From the NCBI GenBank assembly GCA_946616365.1, contig CAMOIX010000004.1, positions 1 through 64,000 on the forward strand: a stretch of DNA of 64,000 nt, read 5' to 3'. The translations under genes and the position numbers were made by a program. Within the stretch, counting starts at the first letter, position 1, and every line of letters starts with the position of its first letter. The DNA is from AC2028 sp002373595. GTDB taxonomy: Bacteria > Bacillota > Clostridia > Lachnospirales > Lachnospiraceae. The notes below the pieces were generated by a model that made no database searches, was not told the origin of the DNA, and saw nothing but the letters and a program-made list of their open reading frames with translations. Of the stretch, positions 24,600 through 33,479 are shown one piece after another.

Positions 24600-27044
24600 G
24601 TGCAGATCAAATTCACGAAAAAGGCTCAGGCAGCTCTGTACGAAGCCAGCAGATGGGCGAAAAAGCTCCATCAGGGCTACGTAGGATCGGAGCATATACT
24701 TGCGGGCCTTCTGAGCGATCCCGAGACGCTTGCCTATAAAGTGCTGATAGCGAACGGGACCAGCCCCGATAAATATATCGATATGATAAGGGAGATGATC
24801 TCCTTTGACACCGGTGTTTCAACGACTCAGAGAGATGAGTATTCACCCAGAGCCAAGACCGTGCTTGAGGAAGCACACAGACTTGCCGAGAGATTCGGTC
24901 AGGCTGAGACCGGCACGGAGCACCTGCTTCTCGCACTTATAAAAGAGGGTGAGAATGTAGCGATCAGGCTCCTCGGAACTATGGATGTCAATCTCTCCAA
25001 GGTATATGCGGATACTCTCCAGGCAATAGGACAGGATCCCGCCCTGGTAAAAGAAGACCTCGCATCGAGGAATCCGAATAAAAAAGGATCGATGCTCTCC
25101 CAGTACAGCCGGGATCTGACGCAGCTGGCAAGAGAGGGTAAGCTCGACCCTGTAGTCGGCAGGAATGATGAGATAAAGCGAGTTGTTCAGATCTTAAGCC
25201 GTCGTACCAAGAACAATCCCTGTCTCATAGGAGAGCCCGGAGTCGGTAAGACCGCAGTCGTAGAGGGGCTTGCACAGAGGATAGTAACCGGTGATGTGCC
25301 CGAGACCGTACAGGACAAGAGACTCCTTACACTCGATCTCTCCGGCATGGTAGCGGGAAGTAAATACCGCGGTGAATTCGAGGAGAGGATAAAGAGAGTC
25401 ATCAAGGAAGTGATAGATGACGGAAATGTCATTTTGTTCCTGGATGAGCTGCATACCTTAATAGGTGCAGGCGGAGCTGAGGGAGCGATAGATGCTTCGA
25501 ATATCATGAAACCCAGCCTCGCCAGAGGAGAACTCCAGCTTATAGGCGCGACCACGGTTGCAGAGTATAGGAAATATGTCGAGAAGGATGCCGCTCTCGA
25601 GAGGCGTTTCCAGCCTGTCACAATAGAGGAGCCTACCGAAGAGGAGGCGATCCGCATACTCGAAGGTGTCAAACACAAATACGAGGAGCATCACGGAGTC
25701 GAGATCACACCCGAAGCGATAGATGCTGCGGTAAGGCTCTCTGCGAGATATATCAACGACCGTAATCTCCCCGACAAAGCGATAGACCTTATAGATGAGG
25801 CTTCTGCGAGTGCGCGTATCCGCAGTATGGATGTCCCTGACAAGGTAAAGGAACTCCTTGAGCAGATCGGCAAGATGGACCGTCAGATAGAACTTTCAAT
25901 CCGTATGGAAGCCTTTATGCAGGCACATGAGATCAAGAAGCGCCAGGATGAACTCGTAAAGAAGTATGACAAGCTCATGAAAAAGCGTGAAAAGTCCGAT
26001 ACATACAGCAGTAAGATCAACGAGAACGATATAGCCGAAGTGGTAGCAATGTGGACCAAGATCCCCGTTACCAAGCTCGCCGAGAAGGAAAGCGATCGTC
26101 TGCTTAAGCTTGAGAAGATCCTCCACAAGAGAGTCATCGGCCAGGAAGAAGCTGTCACAGGCGTAGCGAAGGCTATGAGACGTGGTCGTGTGGGACTCAA
26201 GGATCCCAAGAGACCTATCGGATCTTTCCTCTTCCTCGGACCTACAGGTGTGGGAAAGACTGAGCTTTCAAAGGCGCTCGCGGAGGCTATGTTCGGCTCG
26301 GAGGATGCACTTATCAGAGTCGATATGTCCGAGTATATGGAAGGACACTCGGTCTCCAAGATGATAGGATCCCCTCCGGGATATGTAGGATTTGAGGACG
26401 GGGGACAGCTTACCGACAAGATCAGACGCAATCCCTATTCCGTAGTTCTCTTTGATGAGATAGAAAAGGCACATCCCGATGTGTTCAATATACTGCTCCA
26501 GGTGCTCGATGACGGACATATCACGGACTCTAAGGGCAGGAAAGTAAGCTTCAAGAATGCTATCCTCATCATGACTTCCAATGCCGGTGCGCAGAGGATA
26601 GTCGATCCTAAGAATCTCGGATTCGCAGCTGAGAAGAGCGAGAAGCAGGACTACGAGAAGATGAAGTCACAGGTCATGGAGGAGGTAAAGAAATCCTTCA
26701 AGCCCGAGTTCATCAACCGTATTGACGATATAGTCGTGTTCCATCAGCTTAATGATCAGAATATGAAGGAGATCACGGATCTTCTTGCAAAGCAGCTCGG
26801 AGCGCGCTGTGAGAGCCAGATGGATATACATCTGACGCTCTCTGCGGGACTGAAAGAGCATATCGTTAAGAAGTATGCCGACAATAAGATGGGAGCGAGA
26901 CCCTTGAAACGTGCCATCCAGTCGGTGGTGGAGGATGCTCTCGCAGAGGAGATACTGGCGAAGAAGGTATCGCCCGGAGATCATGTAACTGCCGGATATA
27001 CAGGCGGTAAAGTGACATTTAAAGTAAAAGAAAAAACGGAATAA
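24600..27044 (+). CDS. clpC: ClpC-type AAA+ unfoldase of the Clp protease
   Basis: An 814-residue Hsp100 ATPase that unfolds proteins and feeds them to ClpP. Two Clp_N repeats occupy residues 1-145, including VGSEHILAGLL and TGTEHLLLALI. The first AAA module has Walker A GEPGVGKT and Walker B LFLDELH; a short coiled-coil middle domain near 410-470 fits ClpC rather than ClpB. The second AAA module has GPTGVGKT, VLFDEIEKAHPD and the sensor-2 GARPLKR. The start is GTG 24600, nine bases after GGGAGG. No mcsA or mcsB is present. The order GntR-clpC-small protein-radA differs from the Bacillus ctsR-mcsA-mcsB-clpC-radA operon. Confidence 0.95.
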   Translation: MQIKFTKKAQAALYEASRWAKKLHQGYVGSEHILAGLLSDPETLAYKVLIANGTSPDKYIDMIREMISFDTGVSTTQRDEYSPRAKTVLEEAHRLAERFGQAETGTEHLLLALIKEGENVAIRLLGTMDVNLSKVYADTLQAIGQDPALVKEDLASRNPNKKGSMLSQYSRDLTQLAREGKLDPVVGRNDEIKRVVQILSRRTKNNPCLIGEPGVGKTAVVEGLAQRIVTGDVPETVQDKRLLTLDLSGMVAGSKYRGEFEERIKRVIKEVIDDGNVILFLDELHTLIGAGGAEGAIDASNIMKPSLARGELQLIGATTVAEYRKYVEKDAALERRFQPVTIEEPTEEEAIRILEGVKHKYEEHHGVEITPEAIDAAVRLSARYINDRNLPDKAIDLIDEASASARIRSMDVPDKVKELLEQIGKMDRQIELSIRMEAFMQAHEIKKRQDELVKKYDKLMKKREKSDTYSSKINENDIAEVVAMWTKIPVTKLAEKESDRLLKLEKILHKRVIGQEEAVTGVAKAMRRGRVGLKDPKRPIGSFLFLGPTGVGKTELSKALAEAMFGSEDALIRVDMSEYMEGHSVSKMIGSPPGYVGFEDGGQLTDKIRRNPYSVVLFDEIEKAHPDVFNILLQVLDDGHITDSKGRKVSFKNAILIMTSNAGAQRIVDPKNLGFAAEKSEKQDYEKMKSQVMEEVKKSFKPEFINRIDDIVVFHQLNDQNMKEITDLLAKQLGARCESQMDIHLTLSAGLKEHIVKKYADNKMGARPLKRAIQSVVEDALAEEILAKKVSPGDHVTAGYTGGKVTFKVKEKTE

Positions 27045-27111
27045 CAGATTCGGAAGACCAACATCAACAGATGCCGAAGGGCATCACAACCAACGAGAGG
27101 AAGGTAAGAAA

Positions 27112-27516
27112 ATGGGAGAATTACTTCGCACTGAGAACGACGGATCCGTGAGCTTCGGAGATTACACGCTCAGCGAGAAAAAGAAAGTAGAGGATTTTCC
27201 TCACGCAGGAGATCTCCTGAAGGTTAAGACCTACTGCGACATCACCAAGCTTGAGAAGAACGGAATGTTCGTTTACGAATCCGTTCCCGGAACGACGGTT
27301 AAGAATTTCAAAGAGAACGAGGGCGGAGTAGAGTTTACGGTATCCGGAGATAAGGAGACCCAGATCACTCTCGGACTTGCCGATGATACCGTATACGAGA
27401 TAGAAGTGGACGGTGAGAGCACCGGTGCCGTACAGACCGGACTCGGCGGCAAGCTCAGCGTGAGTGTATCTCTCGCTGCAGGCAAGGAAGTATCCGTCAA
27501 GGTAGTAAAGGCATAA
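27112..27516 (+). CDS. Conserved small beta-rich protein between clpC and radA
   Basis: A 134-residue soluble protein beginning MGELLRTENDGSVSFGDY, with motifs LKVKTYCDITKLEKNGMFVYES and PGTTVKNF. I recognise this family from Lachnospiraceae, where it is often labelled endosialidase; nothing here resembles a sialidase active site, so that label looks like a misannotation. Strand-rich composition suggests a small beta-sandwich. It has a strong GAGGAAGG site and lies 67 bases after clpC and 15 before radA. Confidence 0.75.
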   Translation: MGELLRTENDGSVSFGDYTLSEKKKVEDFPHAGDLLKVKTYCDITKLEKNGMFVYESVPGTTVKNFKENEGGVEFTVSGDKETQITLGLADDTVYEIEVDGESTGAVQTGLGGKLSVSVSLAAGKEVSVKVVKA

Positions 27517-27531
27517 GACAGGAAGGCATTA

Positions 27532-28941
27532 ATGGCAAAGTCCGCAAAGAGTACAATCTTTTTCTGCCAGAACTGCGGCTATGAATCCGCCAAATGGATG
27601 GGTCAGTGCCCGGGCTGTAAGGAGTGGAATACATTTGTCGAGGAGCCCAAAAAGCCCGCAAAGAGTGCGGCGAGAGCCGGAGCCGGATATGCGGTGGCCG
27701 CAGGATTAAGGCCGTCATCGGGCGCTCTCGCAGGCCGGGGCAGGTCTGTGGCCATATCCGAGGTGGAACTCTCCGATGAGGACAGGACAACCACCGGCAT
27801 AGGCGAGATGGACCGAGTGATGGGCGGCGGTATAGTTCACGGATCGCTCACATTGGTAGGCGGTGATCCCGGTATCGGCAAATCGACTCTCCTTTTGCAG
27901 GTATGCAGAAATCTCTCTGCGGCCGGAGTCAGCGTGCTCTATGTATCGGGAGAGGAATCCGCCGGACAGATAAGGATGAGAGCGGAGAGGATAGGAACCT
28001 TTACCGACAAGATGCTCCTTCTTTGTGAGACTGATATTGATATCATCTCGGGCGAGATAAATGATAAGAAGCCCGATGTTGTAGTCATAGACTCCATACA
28101 GACGATGTTCAGCGAGGCTGTGGGATCTGCGCCCGGAAGCGTATCACAGGTACGCGAGATAACGGGAGCGCTGATGCAGATAGCAAAGGGACTTGGAATA
28201 TCGATCTTTATCGTAGGTCACGTGACTAAGGAAGGTACCGTTGCGGGACCGAGAGTGCTTGAGCATATGGTCGATACCGTGCTCTATTTCGAAGGAGACA
28301 GGCAGTCGTCATACAGAGTGCTCAGAGGAGTTAAGAACAGATTCGGATCGACAAATGAGATAGGCGTATTTGAGATGAGGGGAGAGGGCCTCAGGGAGGT
28401 CGAGAACCCTTCGGAATTCATGCTTGAGGGCAGACCCAAGGATGCCAGCGGATCTGTGGTTTCGTGCTCACTTGAGGGTACGAGGCCCCTGCTCGTTGAG
28501 ATACAGAGCCTGGTTACGAGGACGAATTTCGGACTTCCCAGGCGCCAGGCTACGGGTACCGACTTTAACAGAGTCAATCTCCTCATGGCTGTACTTGAGA
28601 AAAGATGCGGAGAGCATCTGGGTGACTGCGATGCTTATGTGAATATCACGGGTGGTATCAAGATATCGGAGCCCGCGATAGACTTGGGAATGGTACTCGC
28701 GATACTGTCCAGCTTTACCGGCAAGCCGCTTCCTGCGGATATGGTCGCATTCGGTGAAGTGGGATTGTCGGGCGAGGTGAGGCGCGTGAGCCGTGCCGAT
28801 ATAAGAGCGGCCGAAGCGGCGAGACTTGGCTTTAAAACGGTCGTTGTCCCTGAGAGCTGCCTGTCCGATGTATCCAAAATAAAGGGTATCAAGGTGATCG
28901 GTGTTTCGAATGTGAGCGAAGCGAAAGATAAGTGTTTTTAG
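27532..28941 (+). CDS. radA: DNA repair ATPase RadA (Sms)
   Basis: The 469-residue protein has the full RadA layout: an N-terminal C4 zinc finger (Cys 11, 14, 25, 28), a RecA-like ATPase with Walker A GGDPGIGKST, the RadA-specific KNRFGSTNE motif, and a Lon-like C-terminal domain. It drives branch migration during recombination. Its place behind clpC is conserved in many Firmicutes. The tRNA-Trp promoter starts three bases after its stop. Confidence 0.96.
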   Translation: MAKSAKSTIFFCQNCGYESAKWMGQCPGCKEWNTFVEEPKKPAKSAARAGAGYAVAAGLRPSSGALAGRGRSVAISEVELSDEDRTTTGIGEMDRVMGGGIVHGSLTLVGGDPGIGKSTLLLQVCRNLSAAGVSVLYVSGEESAGQIRMRAERIGTFTDKMLLLCETDIDIISGEINDKKPDVVVIDSIQTMFSEAVGSAPGSVSQVREITGALMQIAKGLGISIFIVGHVTKEGTVAGPRVLEHMVDTVLYFEGDRQSSYRVLRGVKNRFGSTNEIGVFEMRGEGLREVENPSEFMLEGRPKDASGSVVSCSLEGTRPLLVEIQSLVTRTNFGLPRRQATGTDFNRVNLLMAVLEKRCGEHLGDCDAYVNITGGIKISEPAIDLGMVLAILSSFTGKPLPADMVAFGEVGLSGEVRRVSRADIRAAEAARLGFKTVVVPESCLSDVSKIKGIKVIGVSNVSEAKDKCF

Positions 28942-28943
28942 GC

Positions 28944-28972
28944 TTGAAATGAGTAGTTCTTTCTGATATACT
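28944..28972 (+). promoter_or_regulatory. Promoter of tRNA-Trp
   Basis: TTGAAA at 28944-28949 and TATACT at 28967-28972 have a 17-base spacer. The tRNA starts 21 bases after the -10. Confidence 0.75.
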
Positions 28973-28993
28973 ACCACTTGTTGTGACACAAAT

Positions 28994-29064
28994 AGGGGAA
29001 TGGTCCAATGGTAGGGCAGCGGTCTCCAAAACCGCTAATGGGAGTTCGATCCTCTCTTCCCCTG
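28994..29064 (+). tRNA. tRNA-Trp (anticodon CCA)
   Basis: Acceptor AGGGGAA pairs with TTCCCCT. The anticodon arm GCGGT-CTCCAAA-ACCGC gives CCA. The T arm contains AGTTCGATC. Discriminator G; no CCA tail is encoded. It stands alone between its own promoter and a strong hairpin. Confidence 0.95.
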
Positions 29065-29067
29065 CAC

Positions 29068-29107
29068 AAGAGATCGCCACTCTGAGGAGTGGCGATCTCT
29101 TAAATTT
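29068..29107. terminator. Strong hairpin terminator after tRNA-Trp
   Basis: AAGAGATCGCCACT (29068-29081) and AGTGGCGATCTCTT (29088-29101) form a perfect 14-bp stem with a six-base loop, followed by AAATTTT. It can also serve the converging histidine kinase gene. Confidence 0.85.
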
Positions 29108-29162
29108 TGCGCTTTTAGTGCAAAATTTGTGATATATGCAATTACGAAGTGGCGATCTCTTA
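29102..29162. repeat. Second hairpin and an extra copy of the terminator arm
   Basis: AAATTTTGC and GCAAAATTT form another stem at about 29102-29128. The 15-base arm AGTGGCGATCTCTTA, already present at 29088-29102, recurs at 29148-29162 with no partner. The stretch lies between tRNA-Trp and the convergent kinase gene and looks like a partly duplicated terminator. Confidence 0.6.
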
Positions 29163-29203
29163 TATATACAATTCTTTGAATCGCCCATCTCCTAAATTTT
29201 TAC

Positions 29204-32035
29204 CTATCTCCCCATCATCTTGTCGCAGATGTCTTTGTAGGTGGAGAGGAAGTCGTCAATGTCGCCTGCGATGAAAGCGGAGTCACCGTCCTTGCCGGCG
29301 AATTCGTGTTTCTTTGCACGCTCACTGAATGATGAGATACCTATCATGGCGGCAAGTCCCTTTATCGCATGAGCCTCGCGGCTGTAGGATTCCAGGTCGC
29401 CGTTTTCGTAGAGTTTTTTCAGCAGTTCGACCTTGCCGGGACAGTCCTCGGCGATACTCTTTACGATCTCTTCGAGAGCTTCTTCATCTCCGCCGACATA
29501 TCTCATGGCGGTGTCATAGTCCAATCCGTCCACTGTCGACATCCTGTACCTGAGAGAAGTGTCCTTGGGTGCTGCCGGAGCGAAGGTCATCACTGTGGTC
29601 CCGTTTCCGGATGTATCTTCCTGTTTAGGTTCCTGCTTGGGTTCGCCGCTCTCTGTAGTTATGACTTTTGAAGAAGGAAGGTATTCGCGTACTGTCTTCT
29701 CAAGAAGTCCTGAATTGATGGGCTTAGTGAGGTAATCCGCGAATCCCGCATCCATATATATCTTGCGGCTTCCGGCAACTGCGTTGGCGGTGAGCACGAT
29801 CGCGGGCGTGGTCTTGTTTACCGAAGCACCGCTCGATCTGATCAGCGACAGAGTTTCTATGCCGTCCTTGCCGGGCATCATATGGTCGAGGAGGATCAGA
29901 TCGTAAGTCTTTTCCTTACACAGCTCGAATGCCTTCAGACCGCTGTCGCAGGTATCGGGGATGATGCCTACGCGCTTGAGGAACAGGGATACGATCCTAA
30001 GGTTTGAATTATTGTCGTCAACTGCGAGGACCTTAGCGTCGGGAGCGGTATAGTCGCCGCCGTCCTTCTCCACATGGGTTTTGTGAGTGACCTTTTCATA
30101 GTCCGTGAGAGCAGGTGTCCTGTCGTAGACTCCGACAGGGATCTTTACGATGAAATCGGATCCTTCTCCGAGCGTACTTATGACGTCTATGCTTCCTCCC
30201 ATCGAATCTATGATATTCTTTACGATCGCAAGTCCCAGACCGGTGCCTTCTATGCTGCCGTTTTTCTTAAGGTCTGCTCTCGCAAATGCCTCGAACAGAT
30301 TGGCCCGGCCTTCTTCGCTGATGCCTCGACCTGTGTCTTTTACGGAGAGTTCCAGCATAAATTTGTCATCAGAGATATAGTTTCCGGATACATCGAGCTT
30401 TACCGATCCGGTGTCGGTATATTTGATCGCATTGTTGATCAGGTTTATCAGGATCTGCTTGATCCTGAACTCATCCGAGATCTGTCCGTCGGGGATCTCG
30501 TTTTTGAAGTTTACGCCGAGCGCCAGTGATTTCTCGTCAGCTCTCTCCTTGAGCATAGGCATGATATCGTGCAGGAGCAGGCTGAAACTGTAATTGGCAT
30601 CGGTTATCTCGAGCTTTCCGGCTTCTATCTTGGAGAAATCGAGCACATCGTTTACGAGCATAAGCAGCATATTGCCCGCGCTCTTAACGCTTGAAGCATA
30701 TTCATCTATCTCAGGGTCTTTATTTTCACGGAGGATCATCTCGTTCATTCCGAGGATAGAATTGATGGGAGTGCGGATCTCGTGAGACATGCTTGCGAGG
30801 AATTTGGTCTTGGCCTCGGAGAGGGCGATAGCCTTTCTCCTGTCATCGCTGAGCTGCTTGAGATCGTGGATCTGCTGAACCACGGACATGGTGAGCAGGA
30901 CAGCCAGTCCGAGCAACATGGGAAGCTCATCGTGCAGTGTGACGAAGAAGTTGAGCAGTACGAGCTCGGAGAAAGCGCATACCAGGAAACCGACGAATCC
31001 AATCGCCGTGTAGATGTACTCTTTGATCTTTTTCTTAAAGAAATCCATGACGATAACGCCCATAACGACGAGTATCTGTATGCCGAGTATGATATTGATA
31101 AAAGGAAGGGCGCGCGGGAAAGAGAGTATTCCGCTAAAATGAAGTCCTGACCAGAGAAAGAGGCTCAGGAATGAAAGCACACAGACGCCTATCATTATCT
31201 TGCGATAGCGGCCTTTCTGTAACGCATCAAGGTAAAAAAGCAGACTGAACGGGATCATCATACAGTAGAGATAGTTCATGATGCCGTCTATATGATAATG
31301 ATGATATATAAAGGGATACAGATATGAATTCGATATGATCCAACCGGATATGACTACGATGGAGAAAGAGCCATAAGTCATAGCTATTTTGCTCTTATAG
31401 GATATACTCATTGCGATACTTATGATAAATAGGACGGATGAGAAGATGAGCAGTATCTCAGCGAGCATAAGGGATAATGCATAATTTTCCATAAGGAAGT
31501 TGTAGAGACCGCTGGCAGTGCACAAGAACGCTTCCTGATAGACCTGGCCGTTACGGGTTGTGCCCTCACGTACGATTTTAAGTTCCGCATTGGCATCTGA
31601 AGGATGCAGCGGTACGATCATGTAGAATCTCTTAACTATTCCGCCGGGCACGATCATATCCCTGCGGGATACGAAATCTTTGCGAAGTACACCGTCTACA
31701 TAAACGTATGCGTCACCGCCCGATATGAAGCAGAAGTAAGAGTCATCATATAGCTGGTCGGGAAGGGTGGTCCTGGCAACATATTCTCCATTGGAGTCGA
31801 GACCGGACTGGTATGAACTGCCTGCGGCAGAGACAGTCCCATTCGGATTGGTGACTCTCCAATCCTCAAGATACATAGGATCGTCATACTCTAGGTAAAA
31901 TGGAGCGTCCATACTGTTAAAAACAAAGAGTCCGATAGTTGATACAGCCATGATCGTAAAAAAGATACATTTCGCGATCAGCATTATTTTTTCTGACAAA
32001 GGGGACGGTGCTACGGATCTGTTCTGATTCTTCAT
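29204..32035 (-). CDS. 7TMR-DISM-like hybrid histidine kinase with receiver and HPt
   Basis: A 943-residue membrane sensor. A first helix (near 18-42) is followed by an external beta-rich domain to about 180, then seven membrane helices to about 395, as in 7TMR-DISM receptors. The kinase core has His 418 in SHEIRTP, an N box in LINLINNAIKYT and G boxes in DTGRGIS and GTGLGLAIV. A receiver domain follows with Asp 717 in LLDHMMPG, and a C-terminal HPt domain with His 889 in AHAIKGLAA. A full intramolecular phosphorelay is therefore present. The output regulator is not encoded nearby. GGAGG precedes the ATG. Confidence 0.92.
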   Translation of the reverse strand: MKNQNRSVAPSPLSEKIMLIAKCIFFTIMAVSTIGLFVFNSMDAPFYLEYDDPMYLEDWRVTNPNGTVSAAGSSYQSGLDSNGEYVARTTLPDQLYDDSYFCFISGGDAYVYVDGVLRKDFVSRRDMIVPGGIVKRFYMIVPLHPSDANAELKIVREGTTRNGQVYQEAFLCTASGLYNFLMENYALSLMLAEILLIFSSVLFIISIAMSISYKSKIAMTYGSFSIVVISGWIISNSYLYPFIYHHYHIDGIMNYLYCMMIPFSLLFYLDALQKGRYRKIMIGVCVLSFLSLFLWSGLHFSGILSFPRALPFINIILGIQILVVMGVIVMDFFKKKIKEYIYTAIGFVGFLVCAFSELVLLNFFVTLHDELPMLLGLAVLLTMSVVQQIHDLKQLSDDRRKAIALSEAKTKFLASMSHEIRTPINSILGMNEMILRENKDPEIDEYASSVKSAGNMLLMLVNDVLDFSKIEAGKLEITDANYSFSLLLHDIMPMLKERADEKSLALGVNFKNEIPDGQISDEFRIKQILINLINNAIKYTDTGSVKLDVSGNYISDDKFMLELSVKDTGRGISEEGRANLFEAFARADLKKNGSIEGTGLGLAIVKNIIDSMGGSIDVISTLGEGSDFIVKIPVGVYDRTPALTDYEKVTHKTHVEKDGGDYTAPDAKVLAVDDNNSNLRIVSLFLKRVGIIPDTCDSGLKAFELCKEKTYDLILLDHMMPGKDGIETLSLIRSSGASVNKTTPAIVLTANAVAGSRKIYMDAGFADYLTKPINSGLLEKTVREYLPSSKVITTESGEPKQEPKQEDTSGNGTTVMTFAPAAPKDTSLRYRMSTVDGLDYDTAMRYVGGDEEALEEIVKSIAEDCPGKVELLKKLYENGDLESYSREAHAIKGLAAMIGISSFSERAKKHEFAGKDGDSAFIAGDIDDFLSTYKDICDKMMGR

Positions 32036-32153
32036 GATTACCTCCGTTGGAACGGTTTACGGTATCTTCTAATTATATGTCAACAAAGGGGATTGTTAAA
32101 GGGATATATTTGCTCAATTTGGGTTATTTGCGGGCTTTTTTCAGATTTGAGGT

Positions 32154-32180
32154 TATATTTTGGGGAAATCAGTCCGATAT
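32154..32180 (+). promoter_or_regulatory. Possible sigma-28 (SigD/FliA) promoter
   Basis: TATA at 32154-32157 and TCCGATAT at 32173-32180 are exactly 15 bases apart, close to the sigma-28 pattern TAAA-N15-GCCGATAA/T. I found no better sigma-A promoter for the following gene. A small hairpin (32210-32225, TCCGAA-AGGA-TTCGGA) lies between it and the ribosome site. Confidence 0.45.
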
Positions 32181-32246
32181 ACCATCCGTAAGGATAAATT
32201 TGCCGTGTTTCCGAAAGGATTCGGACAGGTGCGAAGGGAGTCGCGG

Positions 32247-33416
32247 ATGGCAATTCATATGAATACCAAAATGAATATTGCCACGGGACTCGTGCCGAGC
32301 CGAACAGGCGGACAGAGCCGTGGTTTTTTGTTGCGTGGAAAAAGTGCGGCATATGCGGGAACCGGTCGTGGCGCAAATACATCCGACGTAGGTGCTTTTG
32401 ATTCCGGTGCGGGAGTAAGCGATGCCAGAGAAAGACGGCGGCTTGTAAATACAGGTTCATCTTCGAAGAAAAACGAATCGGTTGCGGATAGGATAATCGG
32501 TTTCAGCTCGTCATATGCGGAAAGCCTTCAAAAGTTGAGGACTAAGAAGGAAAAGACCGCACTCGATCTAAAGAAGCTGAATTATAATTTCAAAGGAATA
32601 TCGTCAAAGATCATGAGGAGCAAGACTTCGACCGCGGCAAGACAGGCAGCAAGCAGTGCCAGACGTGAGATCCAGCGACTTAAGAGACTGAGGAGATCCG
32701 GCGATTACGACGATGAAGAACTTGAGATAGCAATTGAGCATGCGGAAAGCATGGAGAGAGTGGCTAAGAAAAAAGCGATCAACCTCAGAAAAGAAGAGAT
32801 GGTAAAGGTTACGGATTCTGAAGGAGACGCAGACTATACCGAGGAGATAGAAGAGGATGATGCGAGGGATGATCAGGAAGAATTTGTCCCTGAAGATTAC
32901 AGATTCCACAAGTTCACTGACGAGGAAAAAGCTTATTACGAGGAACTCATTAGACAAAAGATAGAACAGACTCTAGAGGAACAGGACATCACAGTGGAAG
33001 CGGCCTCGGAAATTGCCGAAGATATGAACGTCCAGGCTGAAGAAATAATGGCCGATCTGCAGGATATGCTGGAGGAGACCATGGAGGAGATGGAGATGCT
33101 GGAGATCCTCACGGCGCCGCCTCCCGAGATGAATAAGGAGGAATTCAAGGTCTACTGTCAGAAGCACCGCAACAGTGAGCAGAAGGATATAGCGGAAGCG
33201 GATCGAGAATATCTCAAGGCAATGTTCGATAAGTTTGAGAGAGACAAGAAAGCTTCGACTGCCGGAATAAACATAGGAAGTGCCGGCGGCGGATCATCCG
33301 GGATTACAGGAATGTCGGGAGGACATATATCGGCAGGTCCTTCGGCAGCAGAGGTGGCAGGTGTGGCGATGACTGACACCGCGGGAGTAAGTACAAGTGT
33401 AAACTTATCTGTATAG
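32247..33416 (+). CDS. Uncharacterised coiled-coil protein (389 aa), partner of DUF6033 gene
   Basis: I do not recognise a family. From ATG 32247, six bases after GGGAG, it encodes 389 residues. The N-terminal 70 residues are basic and Gly/Ser-rich. Residues 70-160 are strongly basic and helical (LRTKKEKTALDLKKLN, RREIQRLKRLRR). The middle is acidic and helical with a Met/Glu-rich run around EEIMADLQDMLEETMEEMEM. The last 60 residues are Gly/Ser/Ala-rich and end in LSV. There is no signal peptide or membrane helix. The charge-segregated layout suggests a filament-associated or assembly protein, but that is inference. The DUF6033 gene follows after 63 bases. Confidence 0.7.
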   Translation: MAIHMNTKMNIATGLVPSRTGGQSRGFLLRGKSAAYAGTGRGANTSDVGAFDSGAGVSDARERRRLVNTGSSSKKNESVADRIIGFSSSYAESLQKLRTKKEKTALDLKKLNYNFKGISSKIMRSKTSTAARQAASSARREIQRLKRLRRSGDYDDEELEIAIEHAESMERVAKKKAINLRKEEMVKVTDSEGDADYTEEIEEDDARDDQEEFVPEDYRFHKFTDEEKAYYEELIRQKIEQTLEEQDITVEAASEIAEDMNVQAEEIMADLQDMLEETMEEMEMLEILTAPPPEMNKEEFKVYCQKHRNSEQKDIAEADREYLKAMFDKFERDKKASTAGINIGSAGGGSSGITGMSGGHISAGPSAAEVAGVAMTDTAGVSTSVNLSV

Positions 33417-33479
33417 ATATAAAAAAATGAAACGATCGATCTACGGGATCTATCAGGGAGATCCGGAAAGGAGTAACAA

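Noticed and set aside
30074..30529. Plus-strand open frame of 151 codons inside the 7TMR-DISM kinase gene
   Set aside because: It is antisense to the conserved ATPase domain, with no ribosome site or known family.
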